From Roseateles_C aquae (GTDB taxonomy: Bacteria; Pseudomonadota; Gammaproteobacteria; Burkholderiales; Burkholderiaceae_C): DNA of 64,000 nt. Below are positions 36,018-43,684 of the stretch, piece by piece. The DNA is taken from assembly GCF_032337115.1 (NCBI RefSeq), contig NZ_JAVXZY010000002.1, forward strand, positions 434,001-498,000, in the 5' to 3' direction. Under the pieces are notes generated by a model. That model was not told the origin of the DNA. It searched no databases and saw only the letters and a list, made by a program, of their open reading frames with translations. Position 1 is the first letter of the stretch. Each line of letters opens with the position of its first letter. The position numbers and the translations under genes are program-made.

Positions 36018-37343
36018 ATGTTTGACCTTCGAATTCAGCGTCCCACCCGCGTGCTGGGCCAGCTCGCCCTGAGCCTCGGCCTGCTGGCTCTGGCCAGCGT
36101 CGCTGCCAGCGTGCAAGCAGCCAGCAGCAGCCCCGCCGCGACCGTGGCCAAGGCCCCTGCCCCGGTGGTGTCGCCCGTTGGCAATGCCTTCTTCACCCGC
36201 TTTGGCGACAACGACGGCGCCTGGATGGACTACGACAGCCGCACGCTGCGCGACTGGAGCGATCCCAGCACCGTGATCAGCAGCTGGGTGCGCGTTGCCC
36301 AGCCCGGCAAGCTCAGCGTCGCGCTCAAGGCCAGCCTGCCTCAGGGCGGTGCCAGCACGCTGCGGCTGAGCGTCAACGGCAAGTCGGTGCCGATCAAGCT
36401 CAGCGCCGTGCCCGGCCCGGTCGCCTCGCTGGCCAGCTTCGACATCGCCCAGGCCGGCTATGTGCGCATTGATCTGCAAGGCGTCAGCCGCACCGGCCCC
36501 GAGTTTGCCGTCGTCAGCGGGCTGGAGCTGGGCGGTACCGCCGCCCCCGGCCTGGTCTATGCCAACGACGCCGAGAACTACTACTGGTCGCGCCGCGGCC
36601 CCTCGGTCCACCTGGGCTTCACGACGCCGGCCAACACCGAGTACTTCTACAGCGAGCTGACCGTGCCCACCGGCGAGGACACGCTGGGCTCCTACTTCAT
36701 GACCAACGGCTTCAACGAAGGCTATATGGGCGTGCAGGTGAACGGCCCGAACGAGCGCTGGGTGCTGTTCTCGGTCTGGGATCCGGCCGTGGGTTCGACC
36801 ACGTTGCTGCGCAAGGGCCCCGATGTGATCACCAATGGCTTCGGCGGCGAAGGCACCGGCGGCCAGTCGCACCTGGTCTTCCCCTGGGTCGCCGGCAACA
36901 CCTACAAGTTCATCACCCGCGCCCGTCCGGACGGCCAGGGCGCCACCGACTACTCGGCCTGGTTCTTTGCGCCGGAGCTGGGCCAGTGGCGCTTCATCGC
37001 CACCTGGCACCGCCCCAACACCAACACCTGGCTGAAGGGCGCCTACAGCTTCCTGGAGAACTTCTACGACGAGAACGGCTTCGCCGGCCGCCGCGCGCTC
37101 TATGGCCAGCAATGGGCGGTCAGCAGCACCGGCGTGTGGACCGAGCTGAACAAGGCCCGCTTCACCGTCGACGCCACTGGCGCAGCGAAGCAGCGCATGG
37201 ACTTCGCCGGCGGCCTCGATGCCAGCGGCAAGTTCTATCTGCGCAACGGCGGTTTCTTCAACGAAACCGTGCCGGCCAACCAGAACTTCACCCGTCCGCT
37301 GACCGGCATGCAACCGCAGGTGCAGCTGAACACCCTGCCCTGA
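36018..37343 (+). CDS. Secreted DUF3472-type protein, copy 1
   Basis: A 441-residue exported protein. Signal peptide with hydrophobic core LALSLGLLALASVAASVQA, then a short Ala/Pro-rich linker, then an N-terminal beta domain (DUF5077-like, about 50-165) and a DUF3472 domain (about 170-435) with YYWSRRGPSVHLGF, RWVLFSVWDP, GFGGEGTGGQSHLVFPW and a C-terminal GGFFNETV segment. It is a clear paralogue of the protein at 38139-39446. No catalytic assignment is known for the family, which is found in polysaccharide-utilisation settings. Location among GalNAc-ases and TonB receptors suggests glycan binding or an unrecognised glycan-active enzyme. The ATG at 36018 (MFDLRIQR) is chosen for its AAGGAA and signal peptide. 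Confidence 0.85.
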   Translation: MFDLRIQRPTRVLGQLALSLGLLALASVAASVQAASSSPAATVAKAPAPVVSPVGNAFFTRFGDNDGAWMDYDSRTLRDWSDPSTVISSWVRVAQPGKLSVALKASLPQGGASTLRLSVNGKSVPIKLSAVPGPVASLASFDIAQAGYVRIDLQGVSRTGPEFAVVSGLELGGTAAPGLVYANDAENYYWSRRGPSVHLGFTTPANTEYFYSELTVPTGEDTLGSYFMTNGFNEGYMGVQVNGPNERWVLFSVWDPAVGSTTLLRKGPDVITNGFGGEGTGGQSHLVFPWVAGNTYKFITRARPDGQGATDYSAWFFAPELGQWRFIATWHRPNTNTWLKGAYSFLENFYDENGFAGRRALYGQQWAVSSTGVWTELNKARFTVDATGAAKQRMDFAGGLDASGKFYLRNGGFFNETVPANQNFTRPLTGMQPQVQLNTLP

Positions 37344-37371
37344 GCGACTTCGCCCCTTACGGAGAAAAACC

Positions 37372-37941
37372 ATGATCACCACCACGCTTGCCCGCTCCAC
37401 GCTGGCCCTCGCGCTGGGCACGGCCTGCCTCATTGCCCAGGCCAGCACCGGCACCAGCACCAACACGCTGAATGTCGACGTCAGCCATATCGCCAGCCAG
37501 GGCCTGCTCGGCGCCAGCGGCAACACCGTGCTGAGCCTCAATCTCGGCGCCAACACCCAGATCAACAGCCTGGACTGGGATGTGACGCTGCAGGCCTTCG
37601 CACCCAGCTGGCTGTCCGAGCTGCAGGTAACGCTGAGTTCTTCCGACAGCAGCAGCGCCGTGTCGCTGGCGCCTGGCTTCGGCGTCGACCAGGCCGGCAG
37701 CCAGCACTTCAGCGGCCACATCGACCTCACCGAGCAGGGCCTGAACTTCAGCGTCGGCACCGATGGCGTGCTGCGCCTGGAATTCAGCGAGCGCTCGGCC
37801 GATGGCTTGTCGCCCGACGGGCTCTGGCAATCCGGCCGCCTCAGCCTGGGCCTGGCGCCCGCCGTCCCCGAGCCAGCGAGCTACGGTCTGATGGCACTGG
37901 GCTTGCTGGCCGTGGGTGCGGCGACGCGGCGCCGCCGCTGA
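37372..37941 (+). CDS. PEP-CTERM-anchored secreted protein
   Basis: A 189-residue exported protein of unknown function. Signal peptide STLALALGTACLIAQA, a beta-rich Ser/Thr/Leu-rich body without cysteines, and a textbook PEP-CTERM tail at 165-189: VPEP, a hydrophobic helix (ASYGLMALGLLAVGAAT) and a terminal RRRR. Such tails are recognised by an exosortase (EpsH/XrtA type), which is not in this window. It starts 28 bp after the first DUF3472 gene with a GGAG Shine-Dalgarno sequence, so the two are probably co-expressed. It suggests a surface or extracellular-matrix component linked to this glycan locus. Confidence 0.9.
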   Translation: MITTTLARSTLALALGTACLIAQASTGTSTNTLNVDVSHIASQGLLGASGNTVLSLNLGANTQINSLDWDVTLQAFAPSWLSELQVTLSSSDSSSAVSLAPGFGVDQAGSQHFSGHIDLTEQGLNFSVGTDGVLRLEFSERSADGLSPDGLWQSGRLSLGLAPAVPEPASYGLMALGLLAVGAATRRRR

Positions 37942-37996
37942 GCGGCAGACGTTCGGCCATGGCATGCAGAAGAGAGGAGCGTGCCACGACAAGGGT

Positions 37997-38036
37997 TTGC
38001 GCCGGGCCGGTAGAAGCCGGCGCAAGACCTGACCCC
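37997..38036. repeat. REP-like hairpin carrying the 15-mer GCAAGACCTGACCCC
   Basis: TTGCGCCGG (37997-38005) pairs with CCGGCGCAA (38017-38025) around an 11-nt loop. The right arm runs directly into GCAAGACCTGACCCC (38022-38036), the reverse complement of a 15-mer present exactly at 16343, 28559 and 39641. A hairpin followed by a conserved tag is the organisation of REP elements. Confidence 0.6.
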
Positions 38037-38138
38037 AGCCCTGGCGCCCCCGCGCATCGGTGACGCCAGGCGGCCTTGCCCGCCTCAGCTGGGACGCAGC
38101 TTCGCAGTCCCCCTCAACCCTCAAGAAGGTCTGTGCCC

Positions 38139-39446
38139 ATGTTCTACTTCTCCACCGTCGCGGCCCTGTCGCGAACACTGTCCCAGCGGCTGTCGCTGAC
38201 CCTGCGCCGCTCGGCGCGCTGGGCCGCGCTGAGCCTGCTCGGCGCCTGCGCGCTGGCTCAGGCGGCCAGCAGCGTCAAGCTCGGCGGCAACGCCTACATC
38301 ACCACCACCGCGCCCAACGGCAGCGAAACCGTCAGCAACAGCGGCCTCAGCGGTTGGACCAGCAGCAGCGCCGTCATCAGCAGCTATGTGCGCGTGGCGC
38401 AGCCGGGCAGCCTGACACTGGCGCTGCGTGCCACGCCGGCCAGCGGCACGATCTCCTATGTGCGCGTCAGCGTCGCCGGCAGCAGCTTCACCGTCAAGCT
38501 GCAGCCCAACGGGGGAGCGGCTTTCCCGGTTGGCACCGTCAATATCGGCAGCGCCGGCTATCTGCGCATCGATCTGCAAGGCATCAGCAAGAACAGCAGC
38601 CAGTACCCCGCGGTTCAGGGCTTCGATCTCAGCGGCAGCGCCAGCACCGGCCTGGTCTATGCCAATGACGCGAGCAATTTCTACTGGTCGCGCCGCGGCC
38701 CCTCGGTCCATATGGGCTATACCGCGCCGGCGCAGACCGAGTACTTCTACAACGAGCTGACCATTCCCAGCGGCGCCGATCCGATCGGCTCCTACTTCAT
38801 GGCCAATGGCTTCGGCGAGGGCAATTTCGGCATCCAGGTCAAGAGCAGCACCGAACGCTGGGTGCTGTTCTCGGTCTGGGACCCGAGCAGCGGCAGGACC
38901 ACGCTGACACGCAAGGGCCCGGGCGTCGTCGACGCCAGCTTCGGCGGCGAAGGCACCGGCGGCCAGAGCTATCTGGTCTACCCCTGGGTGGCCGGGCGCA
39001 CCTATGCCTTCATCAACCGCGTGCGGCCCGATGGCCAGGGCAATACCGAATACACCGCCTGGTTCTACCCGCCCGAGACCGGCCAATGGCGCCTGATTGC
39101 CAGCTTCAAGCGCCCCAACACGACGACCTGGCTGACCGGCCCCTATTCCTTCGCCGAGAACTTCATCGATACCCAGGGCTATCTGGGCCGCAAGATGCTG
39201 ATCGGCCGCCAATGGGCGGTCAACAACCAAGGTGTGTGGACCGAGCTGCGTGATGGCCGCTTCACCACCGATGCCACCGGCAATGCCAGACAGCGGCTGG
39301 ACTACGCTGGCGGCATCGACGCTGCCAGCGGCAAGTTCTATCTGCGCATGGGCGGTTTTTTCAACGACACCGTCAGCGCCGGCCAGAACTTCAGCCGGCC
39401 CACAGCCACCAGCCAACCCCAGGTGCAGCTGAACCTGCTGCCCTGA
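38139..39446 (+). CDS. Secreted DUF3472-type protein, copy 2
   Basis: A 435-residue paralogue of the protein at 36018-37343, collinear through its length: VKLGGNAYITTTAPNG at the start of the beta domain, NFYWSRRGPSVHMGY, RWVLFSVWDPSSG, FGGEGTGGQSYLVYPW and a near-identical C-terminus (FSRPTATSQPQVQLNLLP versus FTRPLTGMQPQVQLNTLP). The N-terminus from the ATG at 38139 is long for a signal peptide (an Arg-containing stretch before AALSLLGACALAQA); a later start is possible. An AAGAAGG Shine-Dalgarno sequence supports 38139. The duplication around the PEP-CTERM gene and shared neighbourhood suggest a common surface function with diverged specificity. No catalytic residues can be named. Confidence 0.85.
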   Translation: MFYFSTVAALSRTLSQRLSLTLRRSARWAALSLLGACALAQAASSVKLGGNAYITTTAPNGSETVSNSGLSGWTSSSAVISSYVRVAQPGSLTLALRATPASGTISYVRVSVAGSSFTVKLQPNGGAAFPVGTVNIGSAGYLRIDLQGISKNSSQYPAVQGFDLSGSASTGLVYANDASNFYWSRRGPSVHMGYTAPAQTEYFYNELTIPSGADPIGSYFMANGFGEGNFGIQVKSSTERWVLFSVWDPSSGRTTLTRKGPGVVDASFGGEGTGGQSYLVYPWVAGRTYAFINRVRPDGQGNTEYTAWFYPPETGQWRLIASFKRPNTTTWLTGPYSFAENFIDTQGYLGRKMLIGRQWAVNNQGVWTELRDGRFTTDATGNARQRLDYAGGIDAASGKFYLRMGGFFNDTVSAGQNFSRPTATSQPQVQLNLLP

Positions 39447-39510
39447 GCAAGGCTACATTCCCAAGCAGGCCACAGATCGGCCTGTGTCTCACCAGCCTTC
39501 ATCAAGCACC

Positions 39511-40875
39511 ATGCAAAGAAGAGACTTCCTCCGTCACGGCAGCCACGCTGCACTCGCCGCCACCACGCTGGGCAGCCTGCCCGCCCTGGCCAAACCCGGT
39601 CGCGACAAGCTGCGCCTGGGCCTGATTGGCACCGGCATGCGGGGTCAGGTCTTGCTGCGCGAACTGCTACGCCGCGAGGACGTGGAACTGGCCGCGCTGT
39701 GCGATATTGAGCCCATCATGCTGGGCCGCGCGCTGGCCATGGTGAATAAGGCTGGACGCTCCAAGCCCGAGACCTTTGGCGAAGATGGCGATCTGCAGGC
39801 CTACCGCCGCCTGCTCGACGCCAGGAAGCTTGATGCCGTCATCATCGCCACGCCCTGGGAGTGGCATGCCGAGATGGCCATTGCCGCGATGCAGGCCAAG
39901 GTGGCGGTCGGCTGCGAGGTGGTGGCCGGGGTCACGCTGCAGGACCACTGGGACGTGCTGCGCGCCCAGCAAAGCACCGGCACGCCCTATATGCTCCTGG
40001 AGAACGTCTGCTTCCGCCGCGATGTGATGGCCGTGCTGCAGATGGTGCGCGCCGGCCTGTTCGGCGAACTGGTGCACCTGCAAGGCGGCTACCAGCATGA
40101 TCTGCGCGCGGTGAAGTTCAATAACGGCGACCCGAGCAAGCCCTATGGCAGCGGCGCCGAATTCGGCGCCAAGGGCTGGAGCGAAGCGCGCTGGCGCACC
40201 GAGCATGCACGCCGCCGCAATGGCGAGCTCTACCCCAGCCACGGCATCGGCCCGCTGGCCATGTATGCCAATATCCATCGCGGCAATCGCTTCACCCATA
40301 TCAACAGCTTCGCCAGCAAGTCGCGTGGGCTGAAAGACTACCTGGGCCGCAAGCTCGGCGCCAAGGACCATCCCAATGCCAAGCTCGACTGGGCCTTGGG
40401 CGACATCGTCACCACCACCCTGGCCTGCGAGAACGGCGAGACCATCCTGCTGCAGCACGACACTTCGCTGCCGCGTCCCTACTCGCTGGGCTTTCGCGTG
40501 CAGGGCACCGACGGCCTCTGGATGGACCTCAACCACGGCATCCACATCGAGGGCCGCAGCCCGGCCCACCAATGGGAGGATTTCCAGGCCTACCAGGACC
40601 GCTTCGACCACCCGCTGTGGAAGAAATACGCCGCGCAAGCAGAAGGTGCCGGCCATGGCGGCATGGACTTCTTCGTCATCCACGCCTTCATCGAAGCGGT
40701 CAAGGCCAATGCGGCCATGCCCATCGACATCTACGACGCGGTGGCCTGGAGCGCGATCACGCCGCTGTCCGAGCAGTCGATCGTCGAGGGCTTCAAGACC
40801 CTGCCCTTCCCTGACTTCACCGGCGGCCAATGGAAGACGCGCAAGCCGATCTTTGCCTTTGACGATCGCTATTGA
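39511..40875 (+). CDS. GH109 NAD-dependent alpha-N-acetylgalactosaminidase, Tat-exported
   Basis: A 454-residue Gfo/Idh/MocA-fold glycosidase. GH109 enzymes cleave terminal alpha-GalNAc (for example blood-group A antigen) by a tightly bound NAD redox mechanism. Seen: Tat signal MQRRDFLRHGSHAALAATTL ending near PALA; the dinucleotide motif GLIGTGMRGQVLL; CDIEP; the ATPWEWHAEMAIAAMQ segment; and the active-site YPSHGIGPLAMY with Y241 and H244, positions corresponding to catalytic residues of the Elizabethkingia enzyme. Export with cofactor already bound fits the Tat route. ATG 39511 is used (a GTG 27 bp upstream is in frame). It is the last gene of the plus-strand GalNAc block; function and locus agree well. 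Confidence 0.92.
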   Translation: MQRRDFLRHGSHAALAATTLGSLPALAKPGRDKLRLGLIGTGMRGQVLLRELLRREDVELAALCDIEPIMLGRALAMVNKAGRSKPETFGEDGDLQAYRRLLDARKLDAVIIATPWEWHAEMAIAAMQAKVAVGCEVVAGVTLQDHWDVLRAQQSTGTPYMLLENVCFRRDVMAVLQMVRAGLFGELVHLQGGYQHDLRAVKFNNGDPSKPYGSGAEFGAKGWSEARWRTEHARRRNGELYPSHGIGPLAMYANIHRGNRFTHINSFASKSRGLKDYLGRKLGAKDHPNAKLDWALGDIVTTTLACENGETILLQHDTSLPRPYSLGFRVQGTDGLWMDLNHGIHIEGRSPAHQWEDFQAYQDRFDHPLWKKYAAQAEGAGHGGMDFFVIHAFIEAVKANAAMPIDIYDAVAWSAITPLSEQSIVEGFKTLPFPDFTGGQWKTRKPIFAFDDRY

Positions 40876-41057
40876 GGCGTTCTCGGCCCGCGCCCAGCGG
40901 ACGCGCCATCTGAGCGTTTCTCCCCATGCCCTGACACCCAGCCCGCCCACCATAATTGCGCCCCAGCAGCGAGGCATCCGCCTCGATTCAACCGGGCGCG
41001 CCCTGACCCGCCAGCAGTACAAGAGCAAGACTGCGCGACGCCCCCCTGGAGGGCCTT

Positions 41058-42977
41058 GTGCGTCAAGCCATTAGTTCTTGCGGTCAGGCAATCGCCGGCC
41101 TCAGCCTTGCCATGCTGGCCGCCTGTGGTGGTGGCTCGGGCGGTAGTGTCTCGCCAAGCAGCAACACCACACCACCGCCCGCCGATCCCCCGGTGGAGGT
41201 GGGCCGCGCGCTTTTGCGGCCAGCACCCTTGCAAACCGCCGGCAAGTCCGGCGGCACAGCCTTGGCCGAAGTACCACTCGGAAGCCGGCTTGGCGACCTC
41301 GCAAGCTTCGCGCGGCTGGCCTTCCAGGTGCAGTTCTATCACCCGTCGGACGGTGTCGCCGAAACCAATTGGGATGAGTTTCTGCAGTACGGCATGTATT
41401 CGGTGGCCAGCCGCCCCGCAGCGGAACCGCTCGCGACCAGGCTGTCGGCCTTGTTCTCCACGATGGCGCCGGCCCTGCGGCTGGATCCGGACGCGAGCCC
41501 GGCGACGCTGCCCGACGGCCGTGCACTGGTTGCCTGGTACCACCGGGGCTATGTTGACCGCCTCGAACCCTACGATCCGGAGCAGGCTTACGAGAACGTG
41601 CGCAAGCTGCTGGACCGCAACAGCCTGGAAATGCCAACGCAAGGCCCGACGCGCAGCCACGCGCGCTATCGGCTTGGCGATATTGAGGTCGAACTGCCGC
41701 TGGTACAGGTCTGGCGCAACGAGCATAGCGTGCCGGCCAGCCGTGGCTTCGAACCGCCCGCTGGCGTGCAGCTGGCAGTTCATGTCACCGACCCGTATCT
41801 CTGCCTGACCGTGGCCGCCAAGGCTTGGGGCACGCTGCGCCACTTCTTCCCCTACTTCCCCGACCTCCCGCAGCTGGACTGGGAGGCCGAACTCGCACCC
41901 CTGCTCAAGGCCTGTGACGCGCCTGCCGCCGAGCGTCCGGAGTCACTGTTCCAGGCCATGCGCCTCGCACTGACCAAGCTGCAGGACAACCATGTCGGCC
42001 TCACGCCCCTGGACCTGAACCGTCCGGCTCAAGGCCGGCTGCCGCTGCGCTTCGACCGCATCGAGGGGCGTGCCACGGTCAGCCTGGCACGCGCGGACTT
42101 CACCGACGTCAAGGTTGGCGATGAACTGCTGTCCATCAATGGTGTTTCAAGCAGCGACTGGCTGGCACGTGAGATGCCCAAGACGCTGCGCAACCCGCAC
42201 CTGGGCTTCGCCGCCGCGCTCAACGCAGCGACGCTGGCGCCCAAGGACAGCCTGGTGAGCATGGAGTTCAGGGATGCGAATGGGCAAGTCTATGAACGCC
42301 AGCTGCGGGCCAACCAGGGCAGCGACATCATCGTGGAAGGCGCACAGGCCCTGCTCTTCCCCGGCAAGCCCCTGACCTACTGGCTGGACGCGGACACGCT
42401 GTATGTCAACCTGTCCGACATGCTGCCCGAGCAGCGCCAGTCGGTGGAGGCCGAGATGGACAAGGCGCGCGCCTGGGTGCTCGATCTGCGCCGCTATCCC
42501 AAGACCTTCGCGCTGAACCAGACACTGGCGCGCTTCGCTGCCGGCCAGATCCGTGCGCTGCCCATGAACATGGTCCAGCCCTTCGACCCGACGCAGCCGC
42601 CGCGGCGGCTGCCCGAGCTTCAGAACGCCGAGGCCAGCAAGAAGCTGAAAGGCCCGGTCATCGCACTCTGCGCGGCGCAAAGCCAGAGTTTCAACGAGCA
42701 CATGCTCGGCTTCGCGCAGAGCGCCGGCATCCCGCTGATCGGCGAGCGCACGTCCGGTGCCAATGGCGACATGACCAGCATCCGGCTGAGCCAGAACCCC
42801 GCCTTCAATCTGACCTTCACCGGCCTGGAAGTCCGACGCCATGACGGCAGCGGCTTCCACGCACGCGGTCTGCAGCCGGATATCGTGATGCCGCGCAGCA
42901 CGCAGAGCCTGCGCCAAGGCAGCGACGAAGTCCTGATGGCCGCGCACGCCTGGGTCCGAGAGCGGCTGCCGCGCTGA
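41058..42977 (+). CDS. S41-family (C-terminal processing-like) peptidase lipoprotein
   Basis: A 639-residue exported protein with a GTG start preceded by GGAGGG. The N-terminus has a hydrophobic segment and lipobox LAAC followed by GGGSGG, so it is probably a lipoprotein. The central part carries a PDZ-like region (VKVGDELLSINGVSSSDWLA) and the C-terminal S41 domain: LYVNLSDMLPEQRQ, AWVLDLRRYPK, the probable nucleophile region AAQSQSFNEHMLG (Ser in SQSFNE) and GERTSGANGD, ending GLQPDIVMP. Family members are serine proteases with a Ser-Lys dyad; the Lys is not pinned here. It stands alone between the GalNAc locus and the NRPS cluster and belongs clearly to neither. Confidence 0.87.
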   Translation: MRQAISSCGQAIAGLSLAMLAACGGGSGGSVSPSSNTTPPPADPPVEVGRALLRPAPLQTAGKSGGTALAEVPLGSRLGDLASFARLAFQVQFYHPSDGVAETNWDEFLQYGMYSVASRPAAEPLATRLSALFSTMAPALRLDPDASPATLPDGRALVAWYHRGYVDRLEPYDPEQAYENVRKLLDRNSLEMPTQGPTRSHARYRLGDIEVELPLVQVWRNEHSVPASRGFEPPAGVQLAVHVTDPYLCLTVAAKAWGTLRHFFPYFPDLPQLDWEAELAPLLKACDAPAAERPESLFQAMRLALTKLQDNHVGLTPLDLNRPAQGRLPLRFDRIEGRATVSLARADFTDVKVGDELLSINGVSSSDWLAREMPKTLRNPHLGFAAALNAATLAPKDSLVSMEFRDANGQVYERQLRANQGSDIIVEGAQALLFPGKPLTYWLDADTLYVNLSDMLPEQRQSVEAEMDKARAWVLDLRRYPKTFALNQTLARFAAGQIRALPMNMVQPFDPTQPPRRLPELQNAEASKKLKGPVIALCAAQSQSFNEHMLGFAQSAGIPLIGERTSGANGDMTSIRLSQNPAFNLTFTGLEVRRHDGSGFHARGLQPDIVMPRSTQSLRQGSDEVLMAAHAWVRERLPR

Positions 42978-43684
42978 AGACGCCTGGCGCACCGCCATGA
43001 CCCCTGACTTTGGTCAGACCAGCGGTGTAGTCCGACCGCACCACCATGCTGCTTTCACCACGCCGTGTAGCCGCAGTCCTCGAAAGCTGCGCTCACGGTC
43101 GTGCACGAGGGCGCGCCGCTTTGCGCCTGCGCCCGCCGCCAAGCCTGTGCAGCGCAGTGGCACAAGTTCGAGCCGGCCAGGTTCAGTCAGCTGCTATCAC
43201 CGAGGCCATCAAGTGATGGCTGTTCGCGAGAACGTTTGTCGTCCGTACTGCACTGCGCGGTCGGGCCGCAGAAGCAAACAATGCACCCTCACAAAGATCA
43301 AGTCAGGAAAGCACGTATTTGCGTCAAATGGGCGCTCGACAATAGTCCGCGCTCTGCGTGCCTTTCCAGATTTGCTGTTGCCTTGCAGCCGCCGTTCGCC
43401 TGCAGCCATTTTGCTTAGGTGTAGTGGAGCTCTCCCCGTAGTCTGGAGCTCCCAATGTGCCGATCGACATAGCGTCGCCACCGTGCGCCTTAGGTCTGGA
43501 TAGTCCCGTCGATGCTCAGAGAAGCGTAGTAGAGCCTCTGGTCACGATTGATCGAGACTGCGCCCGAGCTTTGCTGGCGGGCTTCATGTACTGCAGGTCG
43601 GGCTCGCCCTTGGAGCGCCCACCTGGTCTGCGGCGATGGACCGAATTTTTCATTCCATCGCAACGAATTGGAGTGTGCGCTGAC
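42978..43684. other. 707-bp region upstream of the NRPS cluster
   Basis: No supported gene: the short frames here lack family-like sequence or a ribosome site. It contains a perfect palindrome TGGTCAGACCA (43011-43021), a less GC-rich stretch around 43260-43350, and tandem GGAGCTC motifs at 43421-43451. The NRPS promoter is expected between these and 43670. Confidence 0.6.
43421..43452. promoter_or_regulatory. Tandem GTAGT-GGAGCTC motif, candidate operator upstream of the NRPS genes
   Basis: GTAGTGGAGCTC (43421-43432) is followed by GTAGTCTGGAGCTC (43438-43451). The GGAGCTC cores repeat 19 bp apart (about two helical turns) and, being near-palindromic, could also pair as a hairpin (GGAGCTC with GAGCTCC). 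Confidence 0.4.

Noticed and set aside
33921..37760. Minus-strand open frame of about 1279 codons over the Oar receptor and DUF3472 genes
   Set aside because: Same reason: composition artefact opposite well-supported genes.
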